Below, in pieces: positions 25,238 through 36,576 of a DNA stretch of 64,000 bases. The position numbers and the translations under genes are program-made. The notes beneath the pieces are model-generated. The model worked only from the letters and a program-made list of their open reading frames with translations. It was not told the origin of the DNA and did no database searches. How positions within the stretch are numbered: position 1 is the stretch's first letter; each line of letters starts with the position of its first letter. Source of the stretch: Aphelenchoides besseyi (Eukaryota; Nematoda; Chromadorea; Rhabditida; Aphelenchoididae); contig JAMPIQ010000006.1 of NCBI GenBank assembly GCA_024699855.1, positions 62,001 through 126,000 on the forward strand, written 5' to 3'.

Positions 25238-26357
25238 TCAATAGTAATACCCGGCAGTTGCATCCCGTGGCTCTGAATAAGTGATGTGCAAATGGTCGAG
25301 AATGCGCAAAAAAGAAGTTTTCGGTATTGCATTGTCGCGAAGTACAGGTTGAAACTCTTTCATCAATCGATCCTACAAAGTCTTTATAAGATTTTGGAGG
25401 TAAAAGTAGTTCTTACCAACATAAAGGTCTGAAAACACAGAATCTCGTTGTAAAGTTGCTGTTTTTCTGGAAGACGCAGAAAATCGAGAATATACCTGGT
25501 CATTCCCTCCAACGTTGTTGTCACTTCTTGTTCAGTTGGTTGATTGTTCGTCGTACTCGATTGACCATCAGTTTGTTCGTTAGCCGCCGGTTGTAAACGT
25601 TTTCGTGTTTGTTTCGATTTCTTTTCAACTTTCTCGTCCAGTTTTCGAATGTGATTGTAAACTTCGTGTCGTGTTGGTGTTTGCGCGCCGTTGACAATTG
25701 GATGCGTAGCTTCGTAGATCTTCGTGAGCATTTCAATTGCTCGTTTTCTGCCCATTGGACGTATGCCATGAGTATCCAGTAAGTCCTAAACACAAAATAT
25801 AAACAAAATCTAACCGCACTTACATTCAATTCCTGATCCTGCATAGACATGTAATTGGGCATTGGAGTCACGCCATTCTTTTTAACGATCTTCATTGAGA
25901 AATAAGCTCCGGCATCGTTTATCTCCACAATCCTTGTTGGTGTTTTGAAATCGACCTCAACATCTTTGCTGGTTGCCGGCTGATTGTTCTCGAGAATTTC
26001 GGGAAGATCGTCGCTCTCCACGCTATGTACCAAATTTCTGATCTGATCTTCAGTCCAAACAGCGTCCGAATCCTCCAGTTTCTCCACCAACTCACGAATA
26101 TTTGCAATCCCAATCGGGTCCCTTTTTGTTGTAGAAACATAGAGGAAATGAATAAACTTCCTCAAGTTACTGATTTTGTCCATTGTCCACAAGATTTCTA
26201 AACTACAATTCCAATTCTTAATATCGTGTGTACACTACTAAACCCACCTTTCTCCCATCGCACAAGTCCCTTCGGAAACAATAACACGTCTCCACGGATC
26301 ATCGTTTTCTTCGGCTAACTGCTCGTCAAACTCCTCAAACGGTCCCGGTTCATACAT
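25238..26357 (-). CDS. SLX4: SLX4-like structure-specific endonuclease scaffold
   Basis: Exons 26248-26357 (or from the acceptor at 26374), 25824-26202, 25417-25785 and 25238-25372 give about 330 residues. The C-terminal part matches the conserved SLX4 region: GVTPMPNYMSMQDQELN, LLDTHGIRPMGRKRAIEML, KIYEATHPI, and the final SLX1-binding fold QLYNEILCFQTFML...FLRILDHLHITYSEP. SLX4 holds the SLX1 nuclease and other nucleases at Holliday junctions and crosslinks (HIM-18 in C. elegans). The protein is far shorter than known homologues and shows no UBZ or BTB domain, so either upstream exons were missed or the gene is compact. An ATG at 26495 opens a hydrophobic frame that may belong to a further 5' exon. 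It is divergent from the gene at 26658. Confidence 0.75.
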
Positions 26358-26657
26358 CGAATAGCAAATGAAACCTGAAATTTTAAAGTTTAACAACAGT
26401 GGCTTATTAGTAGTTTGTTGTAGATCTAAGGCAGAAGTTGGTTCAAAAGAAAAAAGAATGCAAGAAGAAGTACGAGCACTGAACTTCCGACCATCTTAAC
26501 GCGAAATACGAACAAATCCATTCAGGGAATTTCGTTGCGTTTGAAAGCGTTCGCTTGTTTAGCTTTACATTAAGTTCTTATTTTACTTACTCTTTTGTAA
26601 CTTTTTAATGATTTGCACACACTGATGTATCACTTTTCAGATTCTCTTAGCTTACAA

Positions 26658-27368
26658 ATGACAGACTTAAATGCTCCACTCTCTGAAGCCGAACGTTCGG
26701 AATTGGCGTTGAACGATTTTATTCGCAGTCTAGTTTATCGTTCGGGCAAATACGCCGAAGAATCCGATTTCCAAAACTTTGAACCACAACATCAGAATCC
26801 CCAGTGGTTGCACTTGGAACAGTTGATGAGAGCCGTGCGATTAGAACGTGAAGTCTGCGAAGAAGTGGACAAACTGGGCGAGTTTCTGGACTTGTCGTCG
26901 TACATTCAGGTCTGTAAATTTTGTTGGGTGCCTTCTCATTGTTGACATTTAGATTGTTCAAGACTACTTCAGATTTTATCCGCTTGTTAATGAGCGAAAG
27001 AAGGTTGTGATCGCGATTATTCATTTGATGGTCTTCAGCCGACTATATGCTCGACGTTTACGTCAACGAATGCAAGTCGCTGGAGCCAACGAAGCATTTG
27101 CTCAACGAAATTTGGATCATTTGATTGTCTACACGGTTCTCGCCATACAACGTTTGCTGCAAAATGGACTGCATATTCATTGGGTGAGTTGTGATCCTTG
27201 CATTTGTATTTTCATTCATTGGTTAAGAATCAGTTTTGTGAAGAAGCCGTCGGCTATGAAATCATGCAGCCGTCAAGTCATTTCCCATTAACTACCACCA
27301 TCGCAACGGTTTGTGTGGCTGCAATTGGAGTCGGATTTCTGGTCTACAAAACGAGATCTACGACTTAA
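26658..27368 (+). CDS. Tail-anchored helical protein, possibly divergent Bcl-2 family
   Basis: Three exons, 26658-26909, 26953-27183 and 27234-27368, give 205 residues. The protein is helical throughout and ends in one hydrophobic segment (TTTIATVCVAAIGVGFLVY) followed by a short basic tail, the layout of a tail-anchored outer mitochondrial or ER membrane protein. RLEREVCEEVDKLGEFL is reminiscent of a BH3 helix and the segment before the anchor has a buried Trp, but the NWGR motif of BH1 is absent. Bcl-2 membership is therefore only a suggestion. TTTTCAG lies 18 bases before the ATG. It shares a 300-base divergent promoter region with the SLX4-like gene. Confidence 0.65.
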
Positions 27369-27558
27369 ATTTTCATCTAAATAACGTTTACAAGATCTCG
27401 ATATCTTTGTATTACCTCATGGTTGTATCTATCTCTCTTGTAAATCAGTAATGTACATAAATTAAGAAGAATAAGAAGGGTGTTGAGTTTACGGTTTTGG
27501 TTCGAATCCAATTTACGTTTTTTGGTTGTTTGTGTTTCCACGATAAAACGCGATTTAG

Positions 27559-29383
27559 ATGCTTGCGATCAGAAATGCAATGACGAGAATAATCGGCCAA
27601 CAAAACGGCAAGTTGCGGCTGCATAGTCATTTTAAACGTGGACTTACAAGCGAAAAGCGCAGAGACTACTCGTTTCTTGAAGAATCGGATTTGAAGTACT
27701 TTGAAAAACAAATTGGAAAACAGAATGTGTTGGTTGAGGACTTGGAAACCTACAACGTTGACTGGATGAAATGGTATACAGGTCTTCGAATGTTTAATAT
27801 GACTCTTGTGAACTGTTTTCAGGTAACGCGAAATGTGTTCTTACTCCCGAATCCGCTGAACAAGTGTCCGCGATTCTTCGTCATTGTTATACTCGACGTT
27901 TGGCTGTGGTTCCACAATCCGGCAACACGGGACTTGTCGGCGGTTCGGTTCCCGTCTTCGACGAGATTGTTTTATCAACACGCAAATTAAACAAACATTT
28001 CAAATTGTATCCGAGCTCAGGTATCAACCAGTCTCACACGAATTTCATCGATTTGTTTTAGGAATCGTTGAGTGTGATGCCGGTTTCGTATTGCACGAAT
28101 TAGATGAACGTCTGGAACCTCATGGTTACATGTAGGTTGCAAACTTGTAAGAATGTTCAATCGATATCAGAATGCCAATTGATTTGGGTGCTCGTGGATC
28201 GTGTTACATCGGCGGGAATATTGCGACCAATGCCGGTGGAATTCGTTTGATTCGTTACGGATCGTTACATGGAAATGTTTTGGCGTTGCAAGTTGTAGGT
28301 CTGCAAATTGTAATCATCGTACGAGTTTCAAGGTTATTCCCGATGAGCATGGAACGATTCTCGAGTTGGGTTCGAATTTGCGAAAAGACAATTCCGACTT
28401 AAAAACTTACCAGCTATTCATTGGATCAGAAGGCCAATTGGGAGTCATAACACGGGCATCAATTTTGGTCACTCCGAAGCCAACAAGTGTTAGTTTAGCA
28501 TTTTTAGGTGGGAAACAAAAGCGTACATGAAATGAGATATATGTTTAGGAACGAATTCCTTCAAAAATTGCACAGAAATTCTTCGAATAGCAAAACAGTT
28601 TCTCGGCGAAATTCTTTCCAGTTTCGAGTTGATGGATGCAGAGTCCATGCGATCAATCAAAGAGAACGTTGGAATGGAGAGCGTTTTGAAGTCGAATCCC
28701 GCTTTTAATTTGCTTGTCGAGATATCCGGTGGGTATCGTTCAATTGGTTGTCAATGCGATTAGAATTTTTAGGTTCAAATCAAACACATGATTCGGAAAA
28801 AATGGAAAACTTTCTGTCGCATTGCTTAGAAAACGGTCTAGCTCAAGATGGAATTATGGTACGCAGGGTTTGAGTCTTTAGCTTCAAATATACTTTAGGC
28901 AGAAAGCGGTGCAGATTCAGCGTACTTGTGGAAGCTACGAGAAAACGCATCTTTGGCATTGAACTTTGATGGTTATGTTTACAAACATGATTTGTCTCTG
29001 CCTCTCGATCACTTTTACGAACTGAGTGATGTCGTACGTGAGCGTTTGAAGGGAACCGAATTCAAGCGTGTCGTAACCTTTGGACATGTTGGCGATGGAA
29101 ATACTCATTTAAATGTGACTGCCGCCAAATTTGATCAGAAGATATACGAGCGGTAATACGCTTTTTACTTCTCTAACTCCAATCATGTTATAGTTTGTAT
29201 CCGTTTATCTACGAATGGGTTCATAAGCACGGTGGAAGTATTTCAGCTGAACACGGAATTGGACGTTTGAAACGACCGTATCATCACTGTTTTGCCTCTC
29301 CGGCAAATCAACGGATCAACAGTCAAATCAAACGGGCATTTGATCCACGTGGAATTTTATCACCATACAAAATGATAGATTAG
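27559..29383 (+). CDS. D2HGDH: D-2-hydroxyglutarate dehydrogenase, mitochondrial
   Basis: Nine exons: 27559-27781, 27823-28020, 28062-28131, 28171-28294, 28333-28507, 28549-28728, 28773-28858, 28899-29152 and 29194-29383, giving 499 residues. It oxidises D-2-hydroxyglutarate to 2-oxoglutarate in the mitochondrion, passing electrons to ETF. An Arg-rich N-terminus suits import. FAD-binding motifs are [39 protein letters not shown] and LRYGSLHG-like [10 protein letters not shown], then [14 protein letters not shown]. The C-terminal domain has [23 protein letters not shown] and [13 protein letters not shown], which contain the metal-binding and substrate residues of this family, and all look intact. 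AATAAA lies about 65 bases after the stop. Confidence 0.93.
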
Positions 29384-29749
29384 ATATTGACCGTGCGTGT
29401 ACTCTGCCCGTTAGTTGCCTTAATTGCCATATTAATTAGATTTAAAAGAAATAAAATTCTACGTTTTTTGTCCTTAAAGTTTACAGTCGAAAGTAACAGC
29501 ATTTGAATACTCTTGTTTAAAACTGCAAAATTGAGTTCATTAACTATGTCCATCATGAAGAACGTTTCTAGGGTGTCCGCTCTTCTTTGTTGGATTTGCA
29601 GTCAGTTGATTTTGGTGGTTCGAATAGTTTGCAAGTGTTTGGCGTTTTGTTGTCGTGATTTTGGTGTCCGAGTGTTTTAAGTTCACGACTCTTTTCTTGC
29701 TATCGATTCCTTTTAGATCTGCGCGAGTTGTACACAGTTAAGAAAAGAG

Positions 29750-30581
29750 ATGAGTATCAGTACGCCGTTGAAGAGTTTCGATGATTCGGATAGCGAAGAT
29801 TTGAGTCGAATGCTCTGCTTGGATATGACCGAAGAAGATCGTTTCATGGATCTGGGAAACAAATTGCTTCCAACGTCTTCGCAGTGTTCAGTCGAGGATT
29901 CAAAACGTTCTGATCGTGCTTCTCAATTCAACAGCTCAGTTCGGAACGAGTGTTCAAATGGAAATCAAAGCTCGTCGATGAAGAAGTTTGCTCGATTCAC
30001 ATTGAACTCTCAGAATGAAACTTCACAATCAATGCGAACTGCATGGAAGTCGACGACATCAAGCAATACAAACGAGTCGGAAAGCCGACCGGAAATCAAA
30101 CCGCTTACTCATTCACCAAGCTCTTCGTCTTCAGGTCGCGAACTTCTCAGTGAGGTCTTGGAACGTCAGTTAATTGCTTTAAATGGACGACAATTTCAAT
30201 TTCAGAAGATCGAATTAGAGAACACGTCCAATGTCAAGAACGTTATCTAATCCAACGGGTTCTGACTGTAAGTCCTCCAACACACAAACTGTCGAGTATT
30301 TTCAGTCTCGTACTTCCGTGGCCTTACTCTCCGACTCAATCGCCGTCTATCGTCTTAGGAAGAGTGTTGCCGATCCAAACAACGCCGTTGGTGTGATTGT
30401 CGATGTTTCGCTAAAAGTCAACGAACAAAATGAATTGAACGATCGTTCAGTCACTTATCAGCCTGGAGATCGAGTTTTGCTTCCGAATCATCGAGGAATT
30501 CTGTACAGCGACAATGCAATTCCAGGAGTGATATTCGAGTTGTACCGTAAGGGAGAAATCATTGGCTTTTCCTGTCGATGA
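29750..30581 (+). CDS. Unrecognised protein with disordered N-terminus
   Basis: Three exons, 29750-30164, 30206-30267 and 30306-30581, give 250 residues, and the 41-base first intron is the only one that keeps the frame. The first 130 residues are Ser-rich and acidic to neutral, with patches such as DDSDSEDLSRML. A charged helix follows (LLSEVLEQDRIREHVQCQE), then a folded beta-rich end with AVGVIVDVSLKVNEQNELN and YQPGDRVLLPNHRGILY. I do not know the family. The 3' end is uncertain because the last 90 bases and the sequence after the stop resemble 33175-33262 in a different reading frame. A cluster of divergent AATAAA and the next start codon follow within about 100 bases. Confidence 0.55.
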
Positions 30582-30655
30582 GATTCCATCAAGTTTTCTT
30601 GTTGTCAGCCATTTTACTCTACAGATATTTTGACACTGAATAAAATACTTTCAAG
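30560..30655 (+). repeat. Short duplicated segment, copy A
   Basis: This segment resembles 33175-33262 on the same strand. Shared blocks are GCTTTTCCTGT, TGAGATTCCATCAA and TACAGATATTTTGA, and copy A carries about 15 extra bases between the last two. Here the segment spans the stop codon of the gene at 29750 and its 3' flank. Confidence 0.5.
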
Positions 30656-31083
30656 TCAACAATTCTTCTCAAAAATACATGTTGGAGACTCATAGCCTGA
30701 AATCCAACGTCTTAAACGTGATCTGCTGCTTATGCTTTTCTCAACTCGACATCGATGTCGAAATTCGTAAGTATGATGTTGTAAAGAGCCAATAAACGTG
30801 TTTATTGTGTTTAACAGAATGTAGCGATTCGCACATGTCAGCGTTCACTATCCGACCAAAGAACAAGGTATATGACGAGGCAACTTCAAATGTTATGCGC
30901 TCTCACTCTATGTTTTCAAACGATTGCGGTGCTCAGAAAACAACGAAGTTGCTTTTGCTGCCCGAGCACAAAGAGCTTCCTTTCTGCTCAGTCATCACCT
31001 TCCATCTGCCCGTCGATTCCCAACAGCCTACTTTAGATTTCACTTATTCTTCTAACAACATATTTTCGTTTTGTTCACTTCTG

Positions 31084-33009
31084 ATGTCAAAGGCAATAGA
31101 TGAATTGAAAGCTCAGGGAAACGGTCATTTCGAGCGCGGCTACTATGCAGAGGCCATCAAGAACTACAACTCAGCAATTTTCATAGCGCAATCCAAAGAC
31201 AAGTCGAAAGAGGAACGAGAAGCCATTTCGGTTTTGTATACCTGTGCTTCTCAAGCGTACATCAAGATCAAACAGTTGAGTTCGATGCTTTGGATCACAA
31301 ACTTTGTTGTCTTTCAGATTCGAAGAAGCTGTGAATTCGGCGACTAATGCACGGTTGTGGGATCCGAACGCTCAGAAAGCCCTCTACAATCGTGCTATAG
31401 CCAAATACTCTTTGGGAAAAATTGATCAAGCAAAAGTTGATATGGACAGGTTTCTGAAATTGGATCCTACAAACAACGAAGTCTTGAATGCGTGCAAACG
31501 TTTTGGTTTCCTCGATTTGATTGAAAAACATGACAAATCCAAAAAAAATGGTCAAGGTTGGCGTCGGGCATTCATAATGGCCTACTTTCGTAAACATCTA
31601 AAAAAGATATGCACAAAGTTTATGGCCGGTAACGGCTTTGCAAATGAAGCAGAGCTGATAATTCCACTTCTTCGAATGGCGGTACGTTTTCAACATTCTT
31701 TCCAATTGTCTTCTCTTTCAGTTATTGTCCTCTGGTTTCGCTTCGACTTTACAATCGCTTATGTCCGGAAGTATGGTCATCGGAGATAATTCATTCCGTT
31801 CATCCAATCCATGCGCTAAACTGAATTTACCGTTTGCTTTCCAACGTCTAGCGCATTCGGACGTTGTTTTTTCCGTACTCACGTTATGGTTCCAAAAACA
31901 TTCATTAATGACGTTGTTTCGCGTCATTGAACTCACTGATATTGATTACATAATATCAAATGCTAAAGAAGATAATAATCTCTCTGTTGTTCTTCACAAA
32001 GGTATTGATCAACGAGTTTCGTGTTTAATGAATAGATTTGTAGAAAAACACTTTTCTCACGCTAAAACTTACGATCCACTTCTTCTTACAGAATTCACAA
32101 AAGATATCCTCTTGCGTGGTGAATTGGCAAAGTCGATTACACGATTGAAAACTGTTGGCCCATTGATTGACCCGTTAAAAATGTCTTTTCCGTCGTTGAA
32201 AATCTTGAAAGTCTCTGCCTTCGATTTGAATCAATGTTTCCTGACCAGTAAGCCGATGCATAAACACGTTTCAGATGGCATTTCAGATTGGGCACGAAAT
32301 CCGCCGTCATTGCCAATCGAATGTTTGTGCTTGGAAAATGCGTCAAGATTTGACATCATCTCGACGTTTCAGTAAGTTATTAGCTAGACTTTTGTTACTT
32401 GTATATTTTTCAGCAACGTGTGCCCAACGTTGAAACAAGCGACAATATATTGTTTACTTGTTCCCGATCCGGATATCGAAGACAGAGTGATCGTAGACCC
32501 GCAATTTCGATGGAAAGCCGAACAGTTGAAAGCTTTCGCCCCCAATTTGAAAGAAGTAATTGGCACTGCTCAATTCAACGTTCATTATTCTGTAAATGAT
32601 CTTGTTAACATAGCAATCAAATCATATATTGCAGGAAGTGGATACATACTTCCGATTGAAAATAATAGACAAGATCAGACAGCTTCTTTTGGCCGTAGAG
32701 AAACTTCGTTGTCCGTGGGCTAAGACAGAAGTTCTCACTAACATTGCCTTCGTTACTGATAAAAACCGTCTTCGTATTTCACGCGCCAAACATTTGCGTT
32801 TTTTGGATATGTTCGTTGAAGATACTCGTTTGCACAATGAACTGAAACTTGAAAGCATCAAGCTGATGGTAGGACCAGTGCCGTATAATGGGTTGTTATG
32901 CGACGCGACTAATCAGTCACATTTCGCAATGATTGTAATCAAAGTCGCCGATGTTTTGTTCAAATTTACGTTCACGGCAGAATCGAGTTGTTCTGTTCAT
33001 TTTGTCTAA
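31084..33009 (+). CDS. TPR-repeat protein
   Basis: Five exons, 31084-31274, 31318-31681, 31722-32371, 32414-32591 and 32635-33009, give 585 residues from the ATG at 31084. The first 115 residues form about three tetratricopeptide repeats of the co-chaperone type (ELKAQGNGHFERGYYAEAI, YTCASQAYIKIKQFEEAV, KALYNRAIAKYSLGKIDQA). The remainder is helical and Leu-rich, with no family I recognise. The domain order resembles UNC-45/TTC proteins, but the myosin-chaperone domain cannot be confirmed. An in-phase upstream extension exists (exon 30679-30766 joined to 30822), which would add about 115 residues of poor complexity, so the start is open. Confidence 0.7.
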
Positions 33010-33139
33010 CTTTTTATTGTTTGGCTAAATAAAATTTGGTGACGGCATTTAATCAGCTGAGAATAACAAACTATCCAGAGTCCTACGCACAAAGAGCTGT
33101 CGTGCACTTCAGTTGTTTCACTTCGAAATGGTCATTCAC

Positions 33140-33385
33140 TCAGAGACCGAAATCGTTGTCAGAAACTAGTTCACTGAGTTTGCATAAGTCTATTGAAGCT
33201 TTTCCTGTTGCTGAGATTCCATCAACTTTTTTACTGTACAGATATTTTGAGGTTGAATGAAACTCTTCAACGATACTTTTGTACTGTAGTTCGGCGTCTT
33301 CTTCAGTCACTTTCAATGAAAATTTCTCCTGCAACATAAGTTTATTTTTCGAAAACATGAAAAGGAAACGTAAGAAAAGAAACAT
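33140..33385 (-). CDS. Possible small protein, 81 residues
   Basis: A single open frame begins with a hydrophobic Phe/Leu-rich stretch and continues with a charged segment (KVTEEDAELQYKSIVEEFH). TTGCAG before codon 20 could instead be a splice acceptor, with the first exon elsewhere. The same DNA read on the plus strand is also open (33036-33260) and part of it is similar to the 3' end of the gene at 29750, so only one of the two readings can be right. Support is weak. Confidence 0.25.
   Translation of the reverse strand: MFLFLRFLFMFSKNKLMLQEKFSLKVTEEDAELQYKSIVEEFHSTSKYLYSKKVDGISATGKASIDLCKLSELVSDNDFGL
33175..33262 (+). repeat. Short duplicated segment, copy B
   Basis: This is the counterpart of 30560-30655. 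In the plus frame ending at 33260 it reads AFPVAEIPSTFLLYRYFEVE, while copy A read in the matching frame gives AFPVDEIPSSFL. The agreement at protein level in one frame hints that this frame was once coding. Confidence 0.5.
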
Positions 33386-33437
33386 TTTAGCGACAAAAAG
33401 ATAAGATACTTAACAGTTTGAGTGCTCCACGAGACAA

Positions 33438-33788
33438 TTATTTGGCTTTGGATTCGCCATCTTTGTTGTCATACGCATCTTCCGTTTCTTCGAGTTGATC
33501 CTCGTCTTCATCATCTTCGGCTTCTTGTTCCATTGACTCGTCTTCAGCATCCGCCTCAATTTGTGCCGCTTTGACATCATCACCCGATGCTTTTGCTTCG
33601 TCCGCTTTTTCGTGAGCAATTTTCTTGTACGTTTTCTCGAATTCGTTACCGGCAATTTGGTTCAACGCTGCCAATGCCTCAGCATCCATTTTGATTCCTT
33701 GCGATTGTAAAATGTTTTCGATATCAGCCATCATGTTCGGATGAATTGTAGTTGGTACGTCTTCAGTGTTCGCCTTACGGTTAGACAT
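33438..33788 (-). CDS. Small acidic-tailed protein
   Basis: A single exon of 116 residues. The first 70 residues are helical, with a pattern like a histone-fold or HMG-less chromatin factor (MMADIENILQSQGIKMD, ALAALNQIAGNEFEKTYKK). The last 45 residues are almost entirely Asp and Glu, ending DNKDGESKAK. A TBP-associated or similar nuclear role is conceivable, but I do not recognise the family. The start at 33788 follows an acceptor-like TTTCAG 22 bases upstream. It lies downstream of the DOMON/b561 gene on the same strand. Confidence 0.6.
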   Translation of the reverse strand: MSNRKANTEDVPTTIHPNMMADIENILQSQGIKMDAEALAALNQIAGNEFEKTYKKIAHEKADEAKASGDDVKAAQIEADAEDESMEQEAEDDEDEDQLEETEDAYDNKDGESKAK

Positions 33789-34127
33789 GTCGGAAAGCTG
33801 ACTGTTGAATCTGAAATTAATGGTCAAAACACGAAAACAAAAGAACGTTTACTTCTCGTTTCAAACAAAGTACAAGGAATAAGCAACTGAAATGATGCGT
33901 TGCAGTTTTTGCTGTTGAGTAATCTTGGCGCTAAAATGTCTCAAACATAAGCGCGTAGTTGGAGTTTCGTCGTTGGAGTCGAGTTGAAGTTGTCGATTAT
34001 TGACAAACTTCGACGTCCTATTGGATAGCAGTGCTTGGCTACTACTCTCAACCAAATTTGGGTAACAAGTGTTTATTACGCATATAAATGACCCGTAAAC
34101 AGCATACACATTCAACAGCTCGACATT

Positions 34128-36233
34128 TTAGTAATCACGGAAAACGATTAGAACCATGAAAAGTAAGGTCGAAATGACGGCAATCAACGCACAACCGGTA
34201 ACAGTGATCGTTTGAAATTTTTGGACCTGAACATGTATTCAGTTGATTACAATATCTAACTACTCACTCTTTGTTCTTGTTGTCTTTGCAACGCAAATTG
34301 TTGTGCTCGTTGCTGGGCGATCATGGGTTTCGGAGCTCGTCTCCCGTCCTCCTCCCAGTTAGGAGAAGCCGGTGCAACCACTTGACCACGCCGTTGACAC
34401 CAAATTCTCCATTTCAACGGTTCTAACATAGACAACGAACCGGTGATAACAACAAGATAAACAATAAAAACTATGCGAGCAAGATTTGCATTCATGAAGC
34501 GCGGTAAATGCCAGAATGCAATACCTAAAATGCAGAGCTTTCTTCAGTCTCAATGAGTATGCAGTTTGTTGTTGATTTGACTGCAACCTACCTAATGCTG
34601 TAGCTGCAAAAGAACATAATATTCGACTAATATCTTTCGAACTTACTTCCCAATATCCAAGCAGTTAACCCACATGTTCGATGCAAAAAGTTGTGAATTG
34701 GCCGAAATCTGCTACCGGGTTGACAACGAAAAATCGAATTGAACAGTTGAAACCAAACAAACCAACAAGCAATGAACCCGATCAGACCGTGTATGTCTCC
34801 CCACTCGTGCTTAAAGACGATTTCAAAGTAATCTAATCGTTTTAATTTACCGTATTGAATGCCTCGATACCATGCCAATGAAAACCATGAGCATAGAAAA
34901 TGCAGAAGATAGAAATTGCAGTAAACAACACAGCTAAAAGGTTTAAAGTTCGATGGACCTAAAAGTGATTGTATTTTATTTCTTCTCTCTTACTTACATT
35001 CAACCACAGAGAAGCTCCTAACATTCGTTTTTCGGGCCAATTTGGTCGGGTATAACGGGCGACAAGAATAGCCATAGGAACGAGAACAATCCACGAGATA
35101 ATCATAAGCAATGCTAGAATCTGAGATATTGAACTGTGAAATCAAACATTACAATGTGCAGTAGTTAAAGTTGTTCTTGTCTTTCTATCAGTGTCGTGGA
35201 GTTTATTTTCGCCCGGCCCAAGCATATCCCAGATTCTCAGTCTGTCTTTTTTTATCAAACTTCCTTGTGCACTGTTGTTCTTTGACATATTAGTGTCGGT
35301 TATATTGATCATATAGATTGAAGTTTCGTTTAACAAATCAGCTTCGTTCTTCGAAACAAAGTCAACCAAACTAATTGGTCCTTGAGAGTTGAAAGGAAAT
35401 CTATCAGACGTGTCATCAAGCGTATGAATTTCCAGCTCTGGTATTTCCATTAGAAGACCAACGATTAATCAAACTTACCTTCACCGTCCGTTGGCCCACT
35501 GGCCATTAGAATCCAATGGTCAATATCTAACGGTTGAACGTGATAATGTTTAACATCGGGAGCCGGATGTATCGATTGTGCTAACTTGCAATACAAAGTT
35601 CCATTAGCATAGTGCGAAATCAATGTTTGAAGCATCGAATTGTGGACATCCTTAATAGCAAGTTATTTTATATTATCTTGTAACACAACTTCATTTATTG
35701 GTACACGTCGATTGCTTTTTCCCGGATTGAACGATAAACGACCTACAAACGGGCGACCCGAAAAGGAAGAACAATCTGTAACCTGTAAGCTCGTTTCTAA
35801 CTCAATCCACTCCATCATTCGAAAACTAACCGTATCCGAGCCCTAAAATTGCATATTCACATCTTTTCGATGACATAACTTTACCATTAGATCATCTTTC
35901 GAGAAGCCAACGGCCACAAAACCGCCTTTTTCGCCTTGATACAACGGCAAGGTCGCGAACAGTTCCATGAAGACATGGCTAGAATCGCGCACATACGAAA
36001 AAGCATAAGAACAATCGTTGTACGGAATACAATTCTGTGGTTTGAATAAACAGCCTTTTGTTTCTCCGCATCCTTGAGTTCGAAAAAGAAAGTCAGAAGA
36101 CACAGGGCTGATGATTGTCACAGTGCTGAGTAGAAGAACAGAAATGCGGACAACGAAGTTCGAAATGATATTCTCTAAATCAGATGCTTAAAAATTCTGT
36201 TAAAGTCGATTATTCACCTTTAGTCCGCGTCAT
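34128..36233 (-). CDS. DOMON and cytochrome b561 protein (ferric-chelate reductase-like)
   Basis: Twelve exons: 36218-36233, 35885-36174, 35831-35842, 35705-35782, 35479-35650, 35153-35437, 34998-35113, 34851-34958, 34647-34809, 34592-34603, 34268-34524 and 34128-34226, giving 535 residues. Two exons are only 12 bases, and the start exon is 16 bases. A signal peptide (VVRISVLLLSTVTII) precedes a Cys-rich DOMON domain (GCLFKPQNCIPYNDCSYAF, GFVAVGFSKDDLM). A Ser/Asn-rich linker follows, then the b561 core with the four haem His in AHSLLMIISW, LWLNVHRTLN, HEWGDIHGLIG and HNFLHRTCG. A cytoplasmic Gln-rich loop and a last membrane helix end the protein. FRRS1-type proteins move electrons across membranes to reduce metals or catechols. 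Retention of all four His suggests activity. Confidence 0.82.
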
Positions 36234-36399
36234 CTGAAGCCAAATAGTTGATGGTCGATGTAATCAAATGACACGAACTAATCTGAAGATTTTAAGCGAC
36301 TCGTTGCGAATCTTAGGGTTTTTGAGAAAACGTTCCAAACTCCGAAACAAGAACGTGGTGTGTTAACGACTATCAAATTACATTGAAAAAGCAACAAGA

Positions 36400-36576
36400 A
36401 TGCTAGAAGAAATGGAAACAATTCTGAGCTGCGGCGAATACACGACTAACCGTTGCATTGACAAACAAACCAAACACGTTCATTCGCTTATAACTCATTT
36501 CAGTACAGGTATATCTGAAGATCTTGAATTATTCAACAAACTCATTAAAACAAAAGTAGCAAGTTTTGAGCCTTAG
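36400..36576 (+). CDS. Possible 58-residue protein
   Basis: A short open frame starts MLEEMETILSCGEYTTNRC and ends KTKVASFEP. It has the look of a helical small protein, but no family or splice support. On the opposite strand the same DNA reads FGLFVNATVSR, close to PFDLFVNATLFG in the unknown gene at 61.5 kb, so the frame may be a shadow of a gene fragment. The rest of 36234-36816 holds no other feature I can support. Confidence 0.25.
   Translation: MLEEMETILSCGEYTTNRCIDKQTKHVHSLITHFSTGISEDLELFNKLIKTKVASFEP

Noticed and set aside
27490..27510. TGGTTCGAATCCA resembling a tRNA T-loop
   Set aside because: No acceptor stem, D-loop or anticodon arm could be placed around it.
31084..33009. Call as UNC-45 myosin chaperone
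   Set aside because: The TPR part fits, but the protein is about 350 residues too short and no UCS-domain motif could be identified, so only the TPR call is kept.
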